DNA of 64,000 nt. Source: Xanthostigma xanthostigma (Eukaryota > Arthropoda > Insecta > Raphidioptera > Raphidiidae). The notes under the pieces are model-generated. The model saw nothing but the letters and a program-made list of their open reading frames with translations, was not told the origin of the DNA and searched no databases. A program made the position numbers and the translations under genes. This document shows positions 22,651 through 33,619 of the stretch, piece by piece. Numbering within the stretch: position 1 is the stretch's first letter; the number at the start of each line of letters is the position of its first letter. Location: assembly GCA_963575645.1 (NCBI GenBank), contig OY754465.1, positions 58,613,901 to 58,677,900 on the forward strand, written 5' to 3'.

Positions 22651-23873
22651 TTTTTTAAATTTATTTTATTATTTGAAGCCAATACATGAAAGGTTGGCGT
22701 TAATATCTTCACGCTTTCCCTTGCCAAAAATATTTTTATTTTAGAAGCATATATCTCGAGAAATATTCATCTAAGGAAAAAAATCACTTAAAAACTTTTA
22801 TTTCATTTTTAAAGGCCTATCCAACGATACCCCAAGAAGTGAGATGCGTGAAAATAAAAAGTTTATTCCTTCAAACTATAATTGTTCGTGTAATATTTTC
22901 AATCTGATAGTTAAATTAAGAGCCGGAAATAACCAAAGTAAATTTTCTCGGTATCTCGACTATGGATACTTCTCGCCGCTAACAATGTATTTATTTCTTT
23001 AAAAAAAATAGACAGAACGGAACAGAAAGTTCCAAATAGTGTACAAAATAAACAAAAACAAAATCAAAGTAATAATCCAAATTGAGAGACGACAATCACA
23101 GTATGTATTGTTTATATATTTTACTTCTACCAAAAGTTACACGCACACTTTTTTTTGCTTTAAATGTCTTTTAATCCCAACGGGTATAAAATGTTAACGA
23201 TCTCTGATCGATCCCATATTTCAATCGGCCTTTGAGCACCAGCTGTGACAAAAGACTCGATTCGATGTCTGCTACTATATTTTAGCAGTTATAGCTGCTG
23301 AATTGACTGTTTTTTTTCTTTCCGAAACTTACAGCTGTCCATATCTTAAATTTTAGAATTGGAAAGGTGAGCTAGTAGACGAAACATATTAATAAAGTTT
23401 TATGTGTATTAACTCACCTCACAAGTTCAGAACTTAATCGATTTTGATTTCCTTTATTAAGTTAATCAACTAACTACTTTACAAAAATTTCAATGATTGT
23501 AAATTTTAAAGGTAGATAATGTCTCAATTTGAGAGTTGAAATTTTCACAGAGTGTGAAATTGACACTATAACAACAAATAATGGCAAATCAAATTTTCTA
23601 TGGACCATTGTAAATACACAAACCGCAACAATGTGTTACGCACGTGCACAGTAACAAGCGTCGACAAATAACAGATGAGGGTATATATTTCTAATACCGG
23701 ATCTTTGACTACGAGTATAATCAAACAATAAAATATTCCTTGCAATAATCTTTTATATTAACTTCATTTGTAAGTTTGTATGTATGTATGTTTGTTTGTA
23801 ACCTTCGTTTGGACTACAGCAAGTGGTTTATTACTGTAGTATAATATGCCAGCACTGTAACTACAGTGGTTAG

Positions 23874-24311
23874 CCGTGCGGTCTAAGGCACGGGTCTTCA
23901 CTGACGTCAACTCTCCGAATCACGGGTCGTTGGTTCTAATCCTGTCCACGCCGAAAAAAAAAGTTTTTTTTCGGCAAATTTTTGACAATAAATCGAACTA
24001 AAAAGTGGAAAATAAATATAGTTAAAAAAAACTAAAAAACACGCTTTATATCGAACTAAAAAGTAAAAGATATTTTTTTTAAAATAAGCTTAAAACAATA
24101 ATGAATAAAAAATACTAGTGTTATTGTGAAAAAAGCGTGGGGCGCTCGATGTACGAAAATGTGGAACAAAGCTCCCCACGCTTTTTTTCACAATAATACT
24201 TGTATTTTTTATTCATTATTGTTTTAAGCTTATTTTAAAAAAAATATTTTTTACTTTTTAGTTCGATATAAAGCGTGTTTTTTAGTTTTTTTTAAACTAT
24301 CTTTTTTTACT
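23874..24311 (+). mobile_element. tRNA-like head plus fold-back element, copy 2
   Basis: 23874-23952 resembles a tRNA-Leu-type sequence: GGTCTAAGGCACGGGTCTTC in the D and anticodon region and B box GGTTCTAATCC. A short CCGAAAAAAA/TTTTTTTCGG hairpin follows. The fold-back at 24006-24311 has arms of about 135 bp (ending GTGTTATTGTGAAAAAAGCG) around GTGGGGCGC. No protein. Confidence 0.65.
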
Positions 24312-25079
24312 TTAGTAGTAATAACTAAGTGCTCTACAAACATATTTGAAAACTATAAAACAAGTAATCTAGAAACATATATAGTTCTTCTTTTTGGTGA
24401 TTTCGAATATTGGAGAAATAGAGCACTTTTAAAATGAATTATGGCCTATCTTTGTGTTCGGAATGTGGAGAAATTGTTAGAAAAACAGCTATATCAATAC
24501 TTTTCAAAGAATTTCTGTTATAACTTTTATAGTGCGCGTATTTTTTTTTAAAGTTTGATCAAATTTCTCATAGCATGAAAGAATTATCTTTTTTTATTAT
24601 TTAAGAGCGAAAGCGTTTCTGTACGAAATCTACCTACAATAAATCTTAAAAAGTTTTTTTTTATATGAAAAGCTTGAAATAGCAGTGAAAATAAGTTAGT
24701 TAGTATTTTTATTGATTTATAGCTCTGAATGATTATTGGGTTTATTTCTCTTATGATTGGTCGATAAGTTTCTATGATATTCTATTAGCTATTTGTATAA
24801 CCGAGGGAAGAAATTTTATGATACTGCGTTTATATTAGACACTCTGAGGACGATCACAAAAAACTTTTCCAAGCAAGAAATCGGCGTAAACACCTTAGAC
24901 ATTGTAATTTTTCCAGTCTGACAGAATATAAATATAATGAAGTCAATTTTTTCCACAAATAAAATGTATTAGTTTGGACAGAATCGTTAAAAAAATTAAT
25001 AAAAAAAGTGTAGTAGGCCATCCGATTAATGGCACTACTTTTAAAATTCGACGTACTGTTTATGCATTTCTCGCTTTAA

Positions 25080-25975
25080 TGCACTACTAGCGGCTCGGTC
25101 CGGCTTCGCCCGAATTTGTAGATTGCCACCGTTTTTTCATCGACTCACGTTTTGAAAGCTAGTCTCCTCGAAAAACGATTTAATTTTTATCAATCCAAAC
25201 TTTAAAACTTTACCTCTTTATAATATCCTGAATCTATTTTACCTGTATTAATTCGTACACATCGTGATGAAACATATATTGTGCACTTCTCTTCATTAAA
25301 ACGAAGAGAATGATGTATGTGTGCGAATTATCACACTCAAATCGCTATCACGCTCTTTTTTCCTTCCCGTATTTATATACAGACTAGCGGTCCCGTCCGG
25401 TTTCACCCGGCTGTAAAGGAACGAATGGGGAAGGGAGGAACATGAGTACACACATTCATCTTAGTTTACCGAGATGAATCCTGTGTCCAAATTTCATGAT
25501 GATCGGAGTTTCCGTACAAAAGTTTTTGTCGATAAAAAGCAGTATTTATACTAATATTTTTTTTTTTAATTAATTAAAATAAATTTAAATGTAATCCTTA
25601 GAAGAAAGCAATGTAGAAAATAAAAAAAAAAATAAAAATATATTCGCCCGACGTAGGGCTGGAACCCACGACCCTGATATTGACATTCGTGTGCTCTACT
25701 GATTGAGCTAGCCGGCGTTGTATTGTGCCAACGCTAATATGAGTATATTTAGTTAGTGCATTTCACCTGAATAGAAGCTTATTTTTGAGATACATTTTAC
25801 AACATTTTTCATTAATGCTCCGCTCCTAATGGTCGTAACCTATAGCCTTCCTCGATAAATGGGCTATCCAGCAAAAACATTTTTTTTCAATTTGAACCAG
25901 TATTTCCCGAGATTAGCGCGTTCAGCGTTCAAACAAACAAACTCTTCAGCTTTATATATTAGTATAGATTATTAT
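25080..25975 (+). mobile_element. retroposon cluster, second copy of the tRNA-Lys-bearing unit
   Basis: 25085-25115 and 25385-25415 read CTAGCGGCTCGGTCCGGCTT and CTAGCGGTCCCGTCCGGTTT, openings typical of RTE-type retroposons. 25249-25340 is the second copy of the hairpin repeat at 17118. 25420-25970 parallels 9265-9928 including the tRNA-like block and the TTTATATATTAGTATAGAT end. Confidence 0.6.
25645..25716 (-). repeat. tRNA-Lys-derived pseudo-tRNA inside a retroposon
   Basis: On the - strand: GCCGGCTAGCTCAATCAGTA, then AGAGCACACGAATGTCAATA, GGGTCGTGGGTTCCAGCCC and GTCGGGCG. This is the same tRNA-Lys block as at 9602-9674, but the anticodon loop has changed from CTCTTAA to ATGTCAA and the B box is damaged. 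Not functional. Confidence 0.65.
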
Positions 25976-27085
25976 TTTCATATCCGCATCTGTAGATGTG
26001 AACGTGAAAAAATCTGCATCTGCATCAGTAAAACCCACAACTAACATCTCTAGTTTGAAGCATAACTTCACGCGGTGTTATCTAATTTTGGAAGTAAAAA
26101 AACTGAATCTTGTAATTCTTAAATTAGTGATGGCCACATGGTGCACGTTTTTATTCCATTCAGCAGGGAGAAAATAAAATTGATTAAATTTTTCTATGAA
26201 AATAATTTGGCGTAATTTCCACTTATTTTTCCTTTAAATTTTGTAACATGATTCGGCTAGTATGTTGTATATTTTCAACAAGGGACACTTTTTCTGTATA
26301 ACATGAAGACTATTTTCAGCGAAATGAACTTTACAAATGAAAAGTAGAAGTGCCAAGTTTCCAACGTCGATATGAACACTTAAAGCAATGAGCCACTGTC
26401 GAACACAGCTGTGACCAGCGTTGCCAACTTTTGGTATATGAACAAAAAAAAAAAAAAAAAACACTACCTACCTGATTTATAAGAAAGTTATCGAAATATT
26501 GGAATTGATTTGAGAAGTCAAAAAGTAAAAAAATGTATTCTTATTAATATTTTCCAGACAGCTATATAACTGGAGTTTTTTTTAAATCCGCACACTGGTG
26601 AGACCGGGGCGGCCCATTAGTTCCTCTGTTTGTCGTTGGGCTAACAAGATCCCGGTTTGGCTCGATCTTAACCCATCGAGTTTTCTAATGAAATTTAAAA
26701 TTTGTTAATATAATGTATTAATAAAGAAAAATTGATTTGGTAGCCATTCAATTTCTTGGCACAGCTATTTTTAATAAGAAATTAGAATTGTTAATTTTAT
26801 TTCTGAAATGTAGTTATCAAGTTTTCAGATAAATTTATTACCAATCGAAAGTAAAAATGCCAAAGTTTGGTCGACATTTTGATTCCTGTCATAAAACCAG
26901 GTAGACAGGCACCTTCGAATTAGTGTTTTGCAGTTATAGGGTTTTCTATATTGTCATATTATATGAAAATGTAGATGATTTTATTGCGAATACGTGGAAC
27001 ATAATATTATTTATGTAGGTAACCATGACAACGAATAACAAATATAATATTTAATACTAAATAAATACAATAAACAAATCTATAA

Positions 27086-27790
27086 CTACATACGCACTAG
27101 GCGGCTACCCGCAAAGCGGCTAGCCGCGCGGCTAGCCGCAAGTAGTAAACTATACGTAAATTCTGTATATATAAAAAAATGCATACGCACTACGTTGCGG
27201 CTGCCCGCCAACCGCTCCGGTCGCTTGGAGCACAGCGGCCGCTTCGACGGCTGACCGCGCGGTTCGTGTACGCACTACGCGGTTTAGTTTGCGGTTAACC
27301 GTTACCTGGGTAGTCGTGTATTTTGTAATCTGACAATTTACATTATGAATGTTCTTAATATACTCAATAATTCTTCAAATGATTTTAAACGCATTCTCAT
27401 GTAACCAAAAAACTTGTCTTCATATTTTTTGATGTTTTCAAAAAATATATCAAAATGCCTGGTTTCATTTCGTGTTTGTAAGAAAGGATGTATACAGTAT
27501 TTTTTTCTTTTTATTTTTTATGTGGCGATCGTATATATAATAAACAGCTACAACTTCTTCAACGTCCATTGTAGAAATGGTTCGTTTTGTTTGGTTAAAC
27601 AAAATCTTTCTGGTAAACAAAATATGTCTGGTTTACATTAGATTCAACCGCAGATTCAACTGACGTTGCATACGCACTAGGCGGCTGCCCGCAATGCGGC
27701 TAGCCGTCTGGCTGAACGCAGATTCAACCGCACACTGCGGTTAGCCGCGCGGCTAGCCGCATTGCGGGTAGCCGCCTAGTGCGTATGTAG
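27086..27790. mobile_element. GC-rich TIR element, PIF/Harbinger-like, built on CGGCTAGCCG palindromes
   Basis: 54-bp terminal inverted repeats (27086-27139 and 27737-27790; starting CTACATACGCACTAGGCGGC) differ at two positions. Subterminal degenerate copies (GCATACGCACTACG at 27181, 27268 and 27668) follow inside. The termini hold GCGGCTAGCCGC palindromes in an otherwise AT-rich window. CC-TTA follows the right end, suggesting a TWA target, but the left duplication is unclear. The centre 27310-27660 is ordinary AT-rich sequence. Confidence 0.7.
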
Positions 27791-27795
27791 CCTTA

Positions 27796-28064
27796 GATTC
27801 AAGTCTGAATAGAACTCTTCAAATAAATAAAATTATCGACCAATTTTTTCAGACTGTATATTGACAAAAAATTATAAAATTATAATTCAATAGAAGATGT
27901 TGCGGTCCAGACTTGGATCTTCAGAAATAATCTATTTATAATTTTTAGATTATTTCTGAAGAAGTTCCAAATCGGGACTGAAACGTCATCTATGGAATTA
28001 TAATTTTATAATTTTTAGTCAATATACAGTTTGATAAAATTGGTCAATAATTTTATTTATTTAA
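27796..28064. mobile_element. Penelope-like fold-back with a canonical hammerhead-like core
   Basis: The arms (AACTCTTCAAATAAATAAAA, TTATCGACCAA... and the inverted TTGGTCAATAATTTTATTTA) frame two inverted termini. In the right arm CTGAAGA (27956-27962) is followed by AGTTCC/GGGACT (6 bp with one G-U, 5-nt loop) and GAAACGTC (27980-27987). It starts immediately after the element ending at 27790. Confidence 0.6.
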
Positions 28065-28755
28065 ATGCAATAAAATTTACAACTTTAATTTTTTATTAAA
28101 AATAGTTGTGCCAAGAAATTTAACAACCAAATCAGTTATTTTTTTATTAACAGATACATAATATTATCAAATTTCAAATTTCATTAGAAAACTCGATGGG
28201 TGAAGATCGAGCCAAATCGGGATCATAGAATAATAGGTGGCTCTTAAAATCATAAAACACAAACTTAAAGAGTTTTCCACTTAACGCGGTTACCGTGTTT
28301 TGTAAATTTTACTGTAATATTATATTTGTCAACTAAACTATATTCTAAATGATCACATTTGCTATTTTTATGGACTATTAACAAAAGTTACACGACTCTG
28401 TTGGAAAATGTTCTGCAAATGTATTACTCTCTCACTTACACAAATACGGTTTCGTCTTTTGCTCGCTCAGTTGCATAATTTTGTCTATCTTTGTCACATA
28501 CATTTTGAGTATTGTATATTTTCACACGTCCTTCTCACATTCGAGACCGTGTTTAGTTCCCGAAGTTGGTAGTAAATTCTAGTGACATTTGGTGTCTGTT
28601 ATGTTGGTAATAGTGGAAAGGAAATCATCTGGTATTGCATTTACAACTGCAGTCATATAGTGAATGCCTGTTTATAATCTGGCTGTAAATAGTTGATTTC
28701 TCTTCATATCTGTACGGTTAGCAGACTGGAGTCATTGCCAACAATAGTATATTAT

Positions 28756-29846
28756 ACAAGGGCCAAAAGTTTTACACTGCGCGTCATAATGCCCTTGGAT
28801 TCGTCACGGGTATCATGGCGCACAGTGCAAGAAAATTAAACTTACACGTTTTTACGTATAACCTCAAAGCTGCTTGCTTGGTATTTATCTGTGTTTGTGA
28901 CGTGATAACGTCTTATAAATTGATGAAACACCAGCTGCACGCACGAAAAAGTGTAACGTTCCAAAAGTGTCGCGCTCCGCCTGACCCTGTGCGTGCAAGC
29001 GAGAGCGCAGTTTATTCGATAGAGAAGCACGATCGGCGTCGGCTTGTACGCATTTCTTCTCGCGTGACGTCAGAGAGTAGTGTGCGTTCAACATTTTTTT
29101 CGGCTGTTCCAGCGAAAGCTACATCTGACAGATGGCCTTTGTTTTATAAACCGTGGAAATTAAGACTTAAAATCAAGATATCTAATAAAAATGTCATAAA
29201 TTATCGAATTTTTAAAGCATTGTTTCAGATAATACATCGTTATTTGTTCGTTTTTGCACGGATATTTTTTGTGTCATATAATTATTACCGATTCATCCAA
29301 GCCAAAGTATAACTGAACGCACGATAATGGCAATATGGCGCTAATAATAATTAATAAATGTCATTTTATTTTGTTAAAAATAACTGGCCGTCATTATGGA
29401 TAAAATATGATATTATTCACAACGAATGGAAATGTATTGATCAATTGATAGTTTGTACGCAGCTACATTTTGTATCAAAAACAAATTTTGGGAGATATCT
29501 GCATTTCATAACAGCAGATAAATTATACGGTTTGTTAACAAATATATAATATAATATACATTCTTTTAAATGTCTTTTATAATTGCTTAAAAATATGTAT
29601 TTTGCTTTGGTTGATCAAATTATTAGTCGGTAAAAATATAGTTTGACAGCTACTAAAATTTAGGTTATGTATTATTAAATATGATGTTCGAGCGGAATAC
29701 GTTATCACGTATAACTATCGTCCGTAAACCGACTTTACAGACAACCAATTTTTATGTAATTAATAAGTAATCAATCAATTAATTCATTTAATAGGCCACC
29801 GACATCATGGCGCGCAGTGCAAGAATATCAAACGTTCGGCCCTTGT
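28756..29846. mobile_element. TIR element with nested ACGTGATAACGT family insertion
   Basis: The left end ACAAGGGCCAAAAGTTTTAC and the reverse complement of the right end (ACAAGGGCCGAACGTTTGAT) are inverted repeats that continue to a shared CTGCGCG block. Most of the interior is the second element at 28898-29749. The open frame of 165 codons across 28815-29312 runs through repeat boundaries and is not a gene. Confidence 0.6.
28898..29749. mobile_element. ACGTGATAACGT family element, longest copy
   Basis: Left end TGACGTGATAACGTCTTATA with CGCCTGACCCTGTGCGTGCA; right end GAGCGGAATACGTTATCACG and CCGACTTTACAGACAACCAA. About 850 bp, with TTTAGGTTATGTATTATTAA before the right end as in the copy at 50505. 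No transposase motif recognised, so non-autonomous as it stands. Confidence 0.7.
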
Positions 29847-30040
29847 GGTGTAATATAATATTTGCGATATTATTTCAATGTCTAGCTAGTTGGCAACCCT
29901 GAATATTACGTATTGTTGTATGTATTGCCAAAAGTTGAACGCATTCACGTTAGTTGATAGTTGAATGCACAAAACTGAAAACCACGAAACAACAAAGCAT
30001 GCATTTGTTTTCTAACACGTGTGTTTTATTTTTGTTGCAG

Positions 30041-30123
30041 GTTTTGGATTTGTCACATTTCAAAGTGAAGATGTTGTCGACAAAGTTTGTGAAATACATT
30101 TTCATGAAATAAACAATAAAATG
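30041..30123 (+). CDS. Rbp6: Musashi-family RNA-binding protein (Rbp6-like), internal exon, middle of RRM2
   Basis: An 83-nt internal exon. A pyrimidine-rich tract ending TTGTTGCAG precedes it and a perfect donor GTAAGT follows at 30124. It enters in phase 1 (the first G of a Gly codon comes from the previous exon) and leaves in phase 0. It encodes (G)[20 protein letters not shown] followed by HEINNKM. GFGFVTF is the RNP-1 core of an RRM, and the rest matches the second RRM of Musashi proteins, which bind U/AG-rich sites in mRNA 3' UTRs and control translation. The reading frame stays open into both introns, but that extension is not coding. Orthology to Rbp6 rather than msi rests on the tail exon at 52732. 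Upstream exons (N-terminus, RRM1, start of RRM2) are not in the window. Confidence 0.93.
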
Positions 30124-30540
30124 GTAAGTCCTTATTTATTTATTTGTGGTTTAACATTTGATTTTATTTTTATCTATATTGTTTCAAATGCAAAATCTAA
30201 ATATATATCTAAAGTATAAGAAAGTATAGTTTCCGGACTTTTTTCTGGATTTTGCAGAATTGAATTGAAACAATCTTCAAAATTATTGTTTTATAATATT
30301 GCTTAGCTTTTGTTTCAATATTTTAAAGTTAACTCGTCGATTTATTTTATTATTTTTCACTTTTCATATCTCGTAATAGTTGTTTAACATATTATATTTA
30401 AAACGATGGTCACTCAAAAATCCTAAAATAGTTTTTTAAACCGGAGGCTTTTCGTGCCTGTATAGCGGTCATGAAATGATTACATTTAACACTAGTGAAA
30501 AATAACTCTAATAATTTAGAGTGATGATGATCCTATTTAA

Positions 30541-31185
30541 ATGTTGTAAGATTAAAGGATGAATCCTGGTGGCATCATAGGATCGATGAACTAAGCAAAT
30601 ACTGAAGGTATATTTTTTCAATAAATAAAATTATCGACCAATTTTTCAGACAATATATTAACAAAAAATATAAAATTAATACATTAACGTTTCAATCCGG
30701 ATTTGGACCTTCTTGAAACGTTAATGTATTAATTTTATATTTTTTGTTAATATATTGTCTGAAAAATTGGTCGATAATTTTATTTATTGAAGAGTTCTAA
30801 TCAGATGTTAATCAAAGATTTGAAGGTATATTTATTGTATTTTATTGTCTGACGTTTCGGCACACTTTATGCCATCTTCGGAGAATCAATGCTGTCTGTT
30901 TTCTCAATATTGTTGTTATGTATAAAATAAATTAAAATAAAAAATGTCATCAACGGGTATTAAAATTACTATTTTTCTTGAAAAAAACTGACTGATTTTT
31001 ACTAAAAATTGTATAAATGTGTCTAATGTAACATGTTTAAAATTATACAGACAGAATTGATTCTCCGTAAATGGCATAAAGTTGCCGAAACGTCAGACAA
31101 TAAAATGCAATAAATAAACCTTCAGTATTTGCTTAGTTCATCGATCCTATGCCACCAGGATTCATCCTTTAATCTTACAACATTT
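30541..31185. mobile_element. outer Penelope-like fold-back, interrupted by a second fold-back
   Basis: The outer arm 30541-30602 (TGTTGTAAGATTAAAGGATG..., TCGATGAACTAAGCAAATAC) is the inverse of about 31116-31185. The inner arms read TTGTCTGACGTTTCGGCAC...ATCTTCGGAG and the inverse CTCCG...GCCGAAACGTCAGACAA. The element at 30616-30820 lies inside the left arm. Confidence 0.75.
30616..30820. mobile_element. inner Penelope-like fold-back with 13-bp direct-repeat flanks
   Basis: Near-perfect palindrome of about 80-bp arms (AATAAATAAAATTATCGACC ... GGTCGATAATTTTATTTATT) centred near 30704 on CGGATTTGGACCTTCTTG. TGAAGGTATATTT at 30603-30615 and 30821-30833 is a direct repeat, the expected trace of insertion. 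Same family as 10921, 27796, 35659 and 36562. Confidence 0.78.
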
Positions 31186-31418
31186 AGCACTAGTGTTAAA
31201 GTTTCTTGTAGTAACATTTCCATAGTAAATCATAATATATCCGCATGAGAATTTGAACGCAGCCTATGCCATTAGAAGCGAATTGTCAAACGTTTTGAAT
31301 ATTAAGTGAAAATCAGGTATTTTATAGGAACTGCGTGCAAAAAGTTCTATCCGATATATCACGTGACTTGTGTGATTGTTAAATCTCAGTGGGTCTCGTT
31401 GTCACACTGCGTAATATA

Positions 31419-31968
31419 CAGGATGATTTTAAGTTGATTCTTTTTTTTAACAGCGTGTAGAAATCAAATAGTCGAACAATTATTACAAGTAACTTTTTTA
31501 TCAAAACTCAAAAATAAAAGGGTAACGGGCTTTCAAAGTTTTATTAAGTTTTATCGAATTTTGAGGTCGGTCCTGGCGTTATGTTATGTCACTATGGAAA
31601 TGTTATGTCACTATGGAAATGTTATGTCACTATGGAAATATGTTATGTCATTATCAAGTATTTTCAGAAATTGTTGGAAGTTGTCCCCGTTTTGTTGTAC
31701 ACAAAGATGCGTGCGTAACATAGCTATGCTTATGTACCTACATGCTTGTAGTAGCGAATTATTTGGGATGCATTTCCGATTCGTGCTATCATTTCTTCAC
31801 GTGTGTTAACCGGGCTTTTGAATTAATTAAATAAAATTTAATTAAACTTTTAACGGCTGTTTCTCTCTTATTTTTGAGTCTTGATAAAAAAGCTACTTGA
31901 ACTATTTGTTCGTCTATTTGATTTCTACACGCTGTTAAAAAAGAAGAATCAACTTAAAAATCACCATG
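31419..31968. mobile_element. TIR element with about 100-bp inverted ends and TA duplication
   Basis: CAGGATGATTTTAAGTTGAT... at the left and ...ATCAACTTAAAAATCACCATG at the right are inverted repeats that extend through CAGCGTGTAGAAATCAAATA; TA flanks both. The centre has about four tandem copies of ATGTTATGTCACTATGGAA (31577-31660). The partial copy at 13459-13871 shares the centre. TA target and termini suggest the Tc1/mariner group, but no transposase is present. Confidence 0.75.
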
Positions 31969-31990
31969 TAGGTAAACATAACCTATTTTA

Positions 31991-32705
31991 GGGCTATATT
32001 TCACTGGGACACCATGGCGGCGCAACCAGTCGCGCCACCGTGGTGTCCGTAAGCTACCAAACTAGAGACCATACAGACACCAGAGTCGCCACACCCTGCG
32101 GCCACAGTATCAAATGCATTTAATTTATGTTTACTTTTTTTACTTATGAACCTTTTTATCTATGTAGTTAATCTGTATTCCCGTGACACGTCATGTATTT
32201 CTTGATGACAATAAATATTATTATTATTATTATTAAAAATGGACCTAATTCATTAAGCTCTATTTTGCTCAACGATTTGCTCCTGTGTTCCAAACAAATC
32301 TACAACTTCCTCCCAACATTTCTTTTTCAAATCTCTTTTGGAATAATCTGATGAGGAATTATCCCAAATTGATGGTCTACTTTGAATTTTGATAATAAAC
32401 CTTTCTGTATCGAAATTCCATCATACTGCAATTAACAAACAAAACACAACAGTTCACAAGTGTTGCGGCTGGACTGGCGGCCGAGTGAGTGAGACACCAT
32501 ACAGCGCTATAGTAATTCGTGGTGGCGCGACCAGCCTGGTGGCGCGACCAATATATTCTGTGCATGATGTCTGAGCTGGTCGCTCCGCCAAATTGGTTGC
32601 GCAACCAAACTGACACCAGGTGAGTAACTCTCTATAGAGCTGTATACATTTTGTTGGTAGCGGCGACTGGTTGCGCCGCCATGGTGTCCCAGTGAAATAT
32701 AGCCC
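31991..32705. mobile_element. PIF/Harbinger-type MITE with identical 43-bp TIRs and TTA duplication
   Basis: 31991-32033 (GGGCTATATTTCACTGGGAC...) is the exact reverse complement of 32663-32705. TTA flanks both ends (31988-31990 and 32706-32708), which is the Harbinger target. Subterminal GGTGGCGCGACCA units are repeated near the right end (32520-32550). A LINE-like 3' end with an (ATT)n tail at 32209-32235 lies inside, so a retroposon inserted into this element or its ancestor. Confidence 0.85.
32106..32235 (+). mobile_element. short LINE 3'-end fragment with (ATT)n tail
   Basis: TTCTTGATGACAATAAAT runs into ATT repeats, as does GGAATGACAATAAATTATT at the end of the LINE at 13872. Upstream sequence is too short to show a reading frame. 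The left limit is approximate. Confidence 0.5.
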
Positions 32706-33131
32706 TTATAGTTCCATAACAACCACCCACCTGGACACTGTAGTTTAAATAACTAAAAAATATAGATGTCAGGAACACCTTTTTAAGTGCAAAAATTAAT
32801 AAATCTGTTACTAACTCGTTCCATGTTGTCATTACGTTGTTTAAAATTGCAATTGCAAATGGTGTCATAATAACAACACGTCATAATTTATTTTGCAATT
32901 ATGTTCATCGCAGTCGTATATTTTATTTTTATATTGTTTGAAATAATAAAATGCAGAACAGACCTATGAATGTAGGTCTACGTGCTGTGTGACTAAATGT
33001 CAAATGTGGAACTGGAAATATTTTTTTTGTTTCATTTTTATTTTTTCACACTGACCCCTTCGACATTCGACGAATTGAGAATATTTGTAAATGTATCTTG
33101 GAAATAGAAGATATAACTGTTTTTGTTTATA

Positions 33132-33440
33132 CAGTAGAACGTCTTTAAGTCGAAAACCTCCAAAGCTCGAAAAAATGTTTTGTTCTTTTCCCTTCAACCT
33201 CCAAAGCCTCCATTACTCGAAATCTCAATCCTTAATAGGTCCCTTTACACGCCAGTTCGGTACATATTTTCCCTCCATAACTCGAAAAAAATTGTACCTC
33301 TGTATCTCGAACAAAGCAACTCAAAATTAGTTAGAATGATTCTTAACCTCTACAAGTCGAATATTTCCTTACAGAAATCCTTCATAAGTCTATAACTCTG
33401 ATTTTTTGGCGTCTCCCTTGAAGTTCGACTTCTAAGCTAG
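33132..33440. mobile_element. pogo/Tigger-like element, right end lost
   Basis: CAGTAGAACGTCTTTAAGTC at the left, preceded by TA, is followed by many TCGAAA/CTCGAA phrases. Towards 33420 inverted phrases (TTGAAGTTCGACTTCTAAG) appear, but no closing ...CTACTG. Three overlapping open frames here are compositional. Confidence 0.5.
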
Positions 33441-33619
33441 GTAACAATCAGAAAACAGTGAATTTTTAAAAATTAAAATATTTTCCAAGCAATGGATTTT
33501 TATTAACACCTAGCGCCTTTCGAAAATGAAAACTGTAGGTACAGAAAAAAACATTAATTTTACAAATCACTTTTGAATGACAAATAATAAGAATTTCTTT
33601 ACAAAAAGTAATGATATCT

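Larger units (their letters stand above)
1..30040 (+). other. intron or upstream DNA of the Rbp6-like gene, no host exon seen
   Basis: No frame here encodes RRM1, the start of RRM2 or any other host protein I recognise. Stretches over 300 bases in which I see nothing assignable beyond AT-rich DNA are about 410-900, 3620-4440, 6230-7050, 7440-7860, 8000-8740, 9930-10380, 11040-11510, 11930-12640, 13020-13450, 14630-15250, 16020-16490, 17225-17790, 18330-19150, 21190-22400, 22650-23870, 24320-25080, 25980-27080 and 28070-28750. GC-rich patches near 6370-6470 and 14690-14820 stand out but match nothing I know. A long A run lies at 26442-26460. Confidence 0.6.

Noticed and set aside
28815-29312. 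165-codon open frame
   Set aside because: Runs through the end of one TIR element and the left half of the ACGTGATAACGT element; its first half is repeat sequence also found untranslatable at 6024 and 17798.
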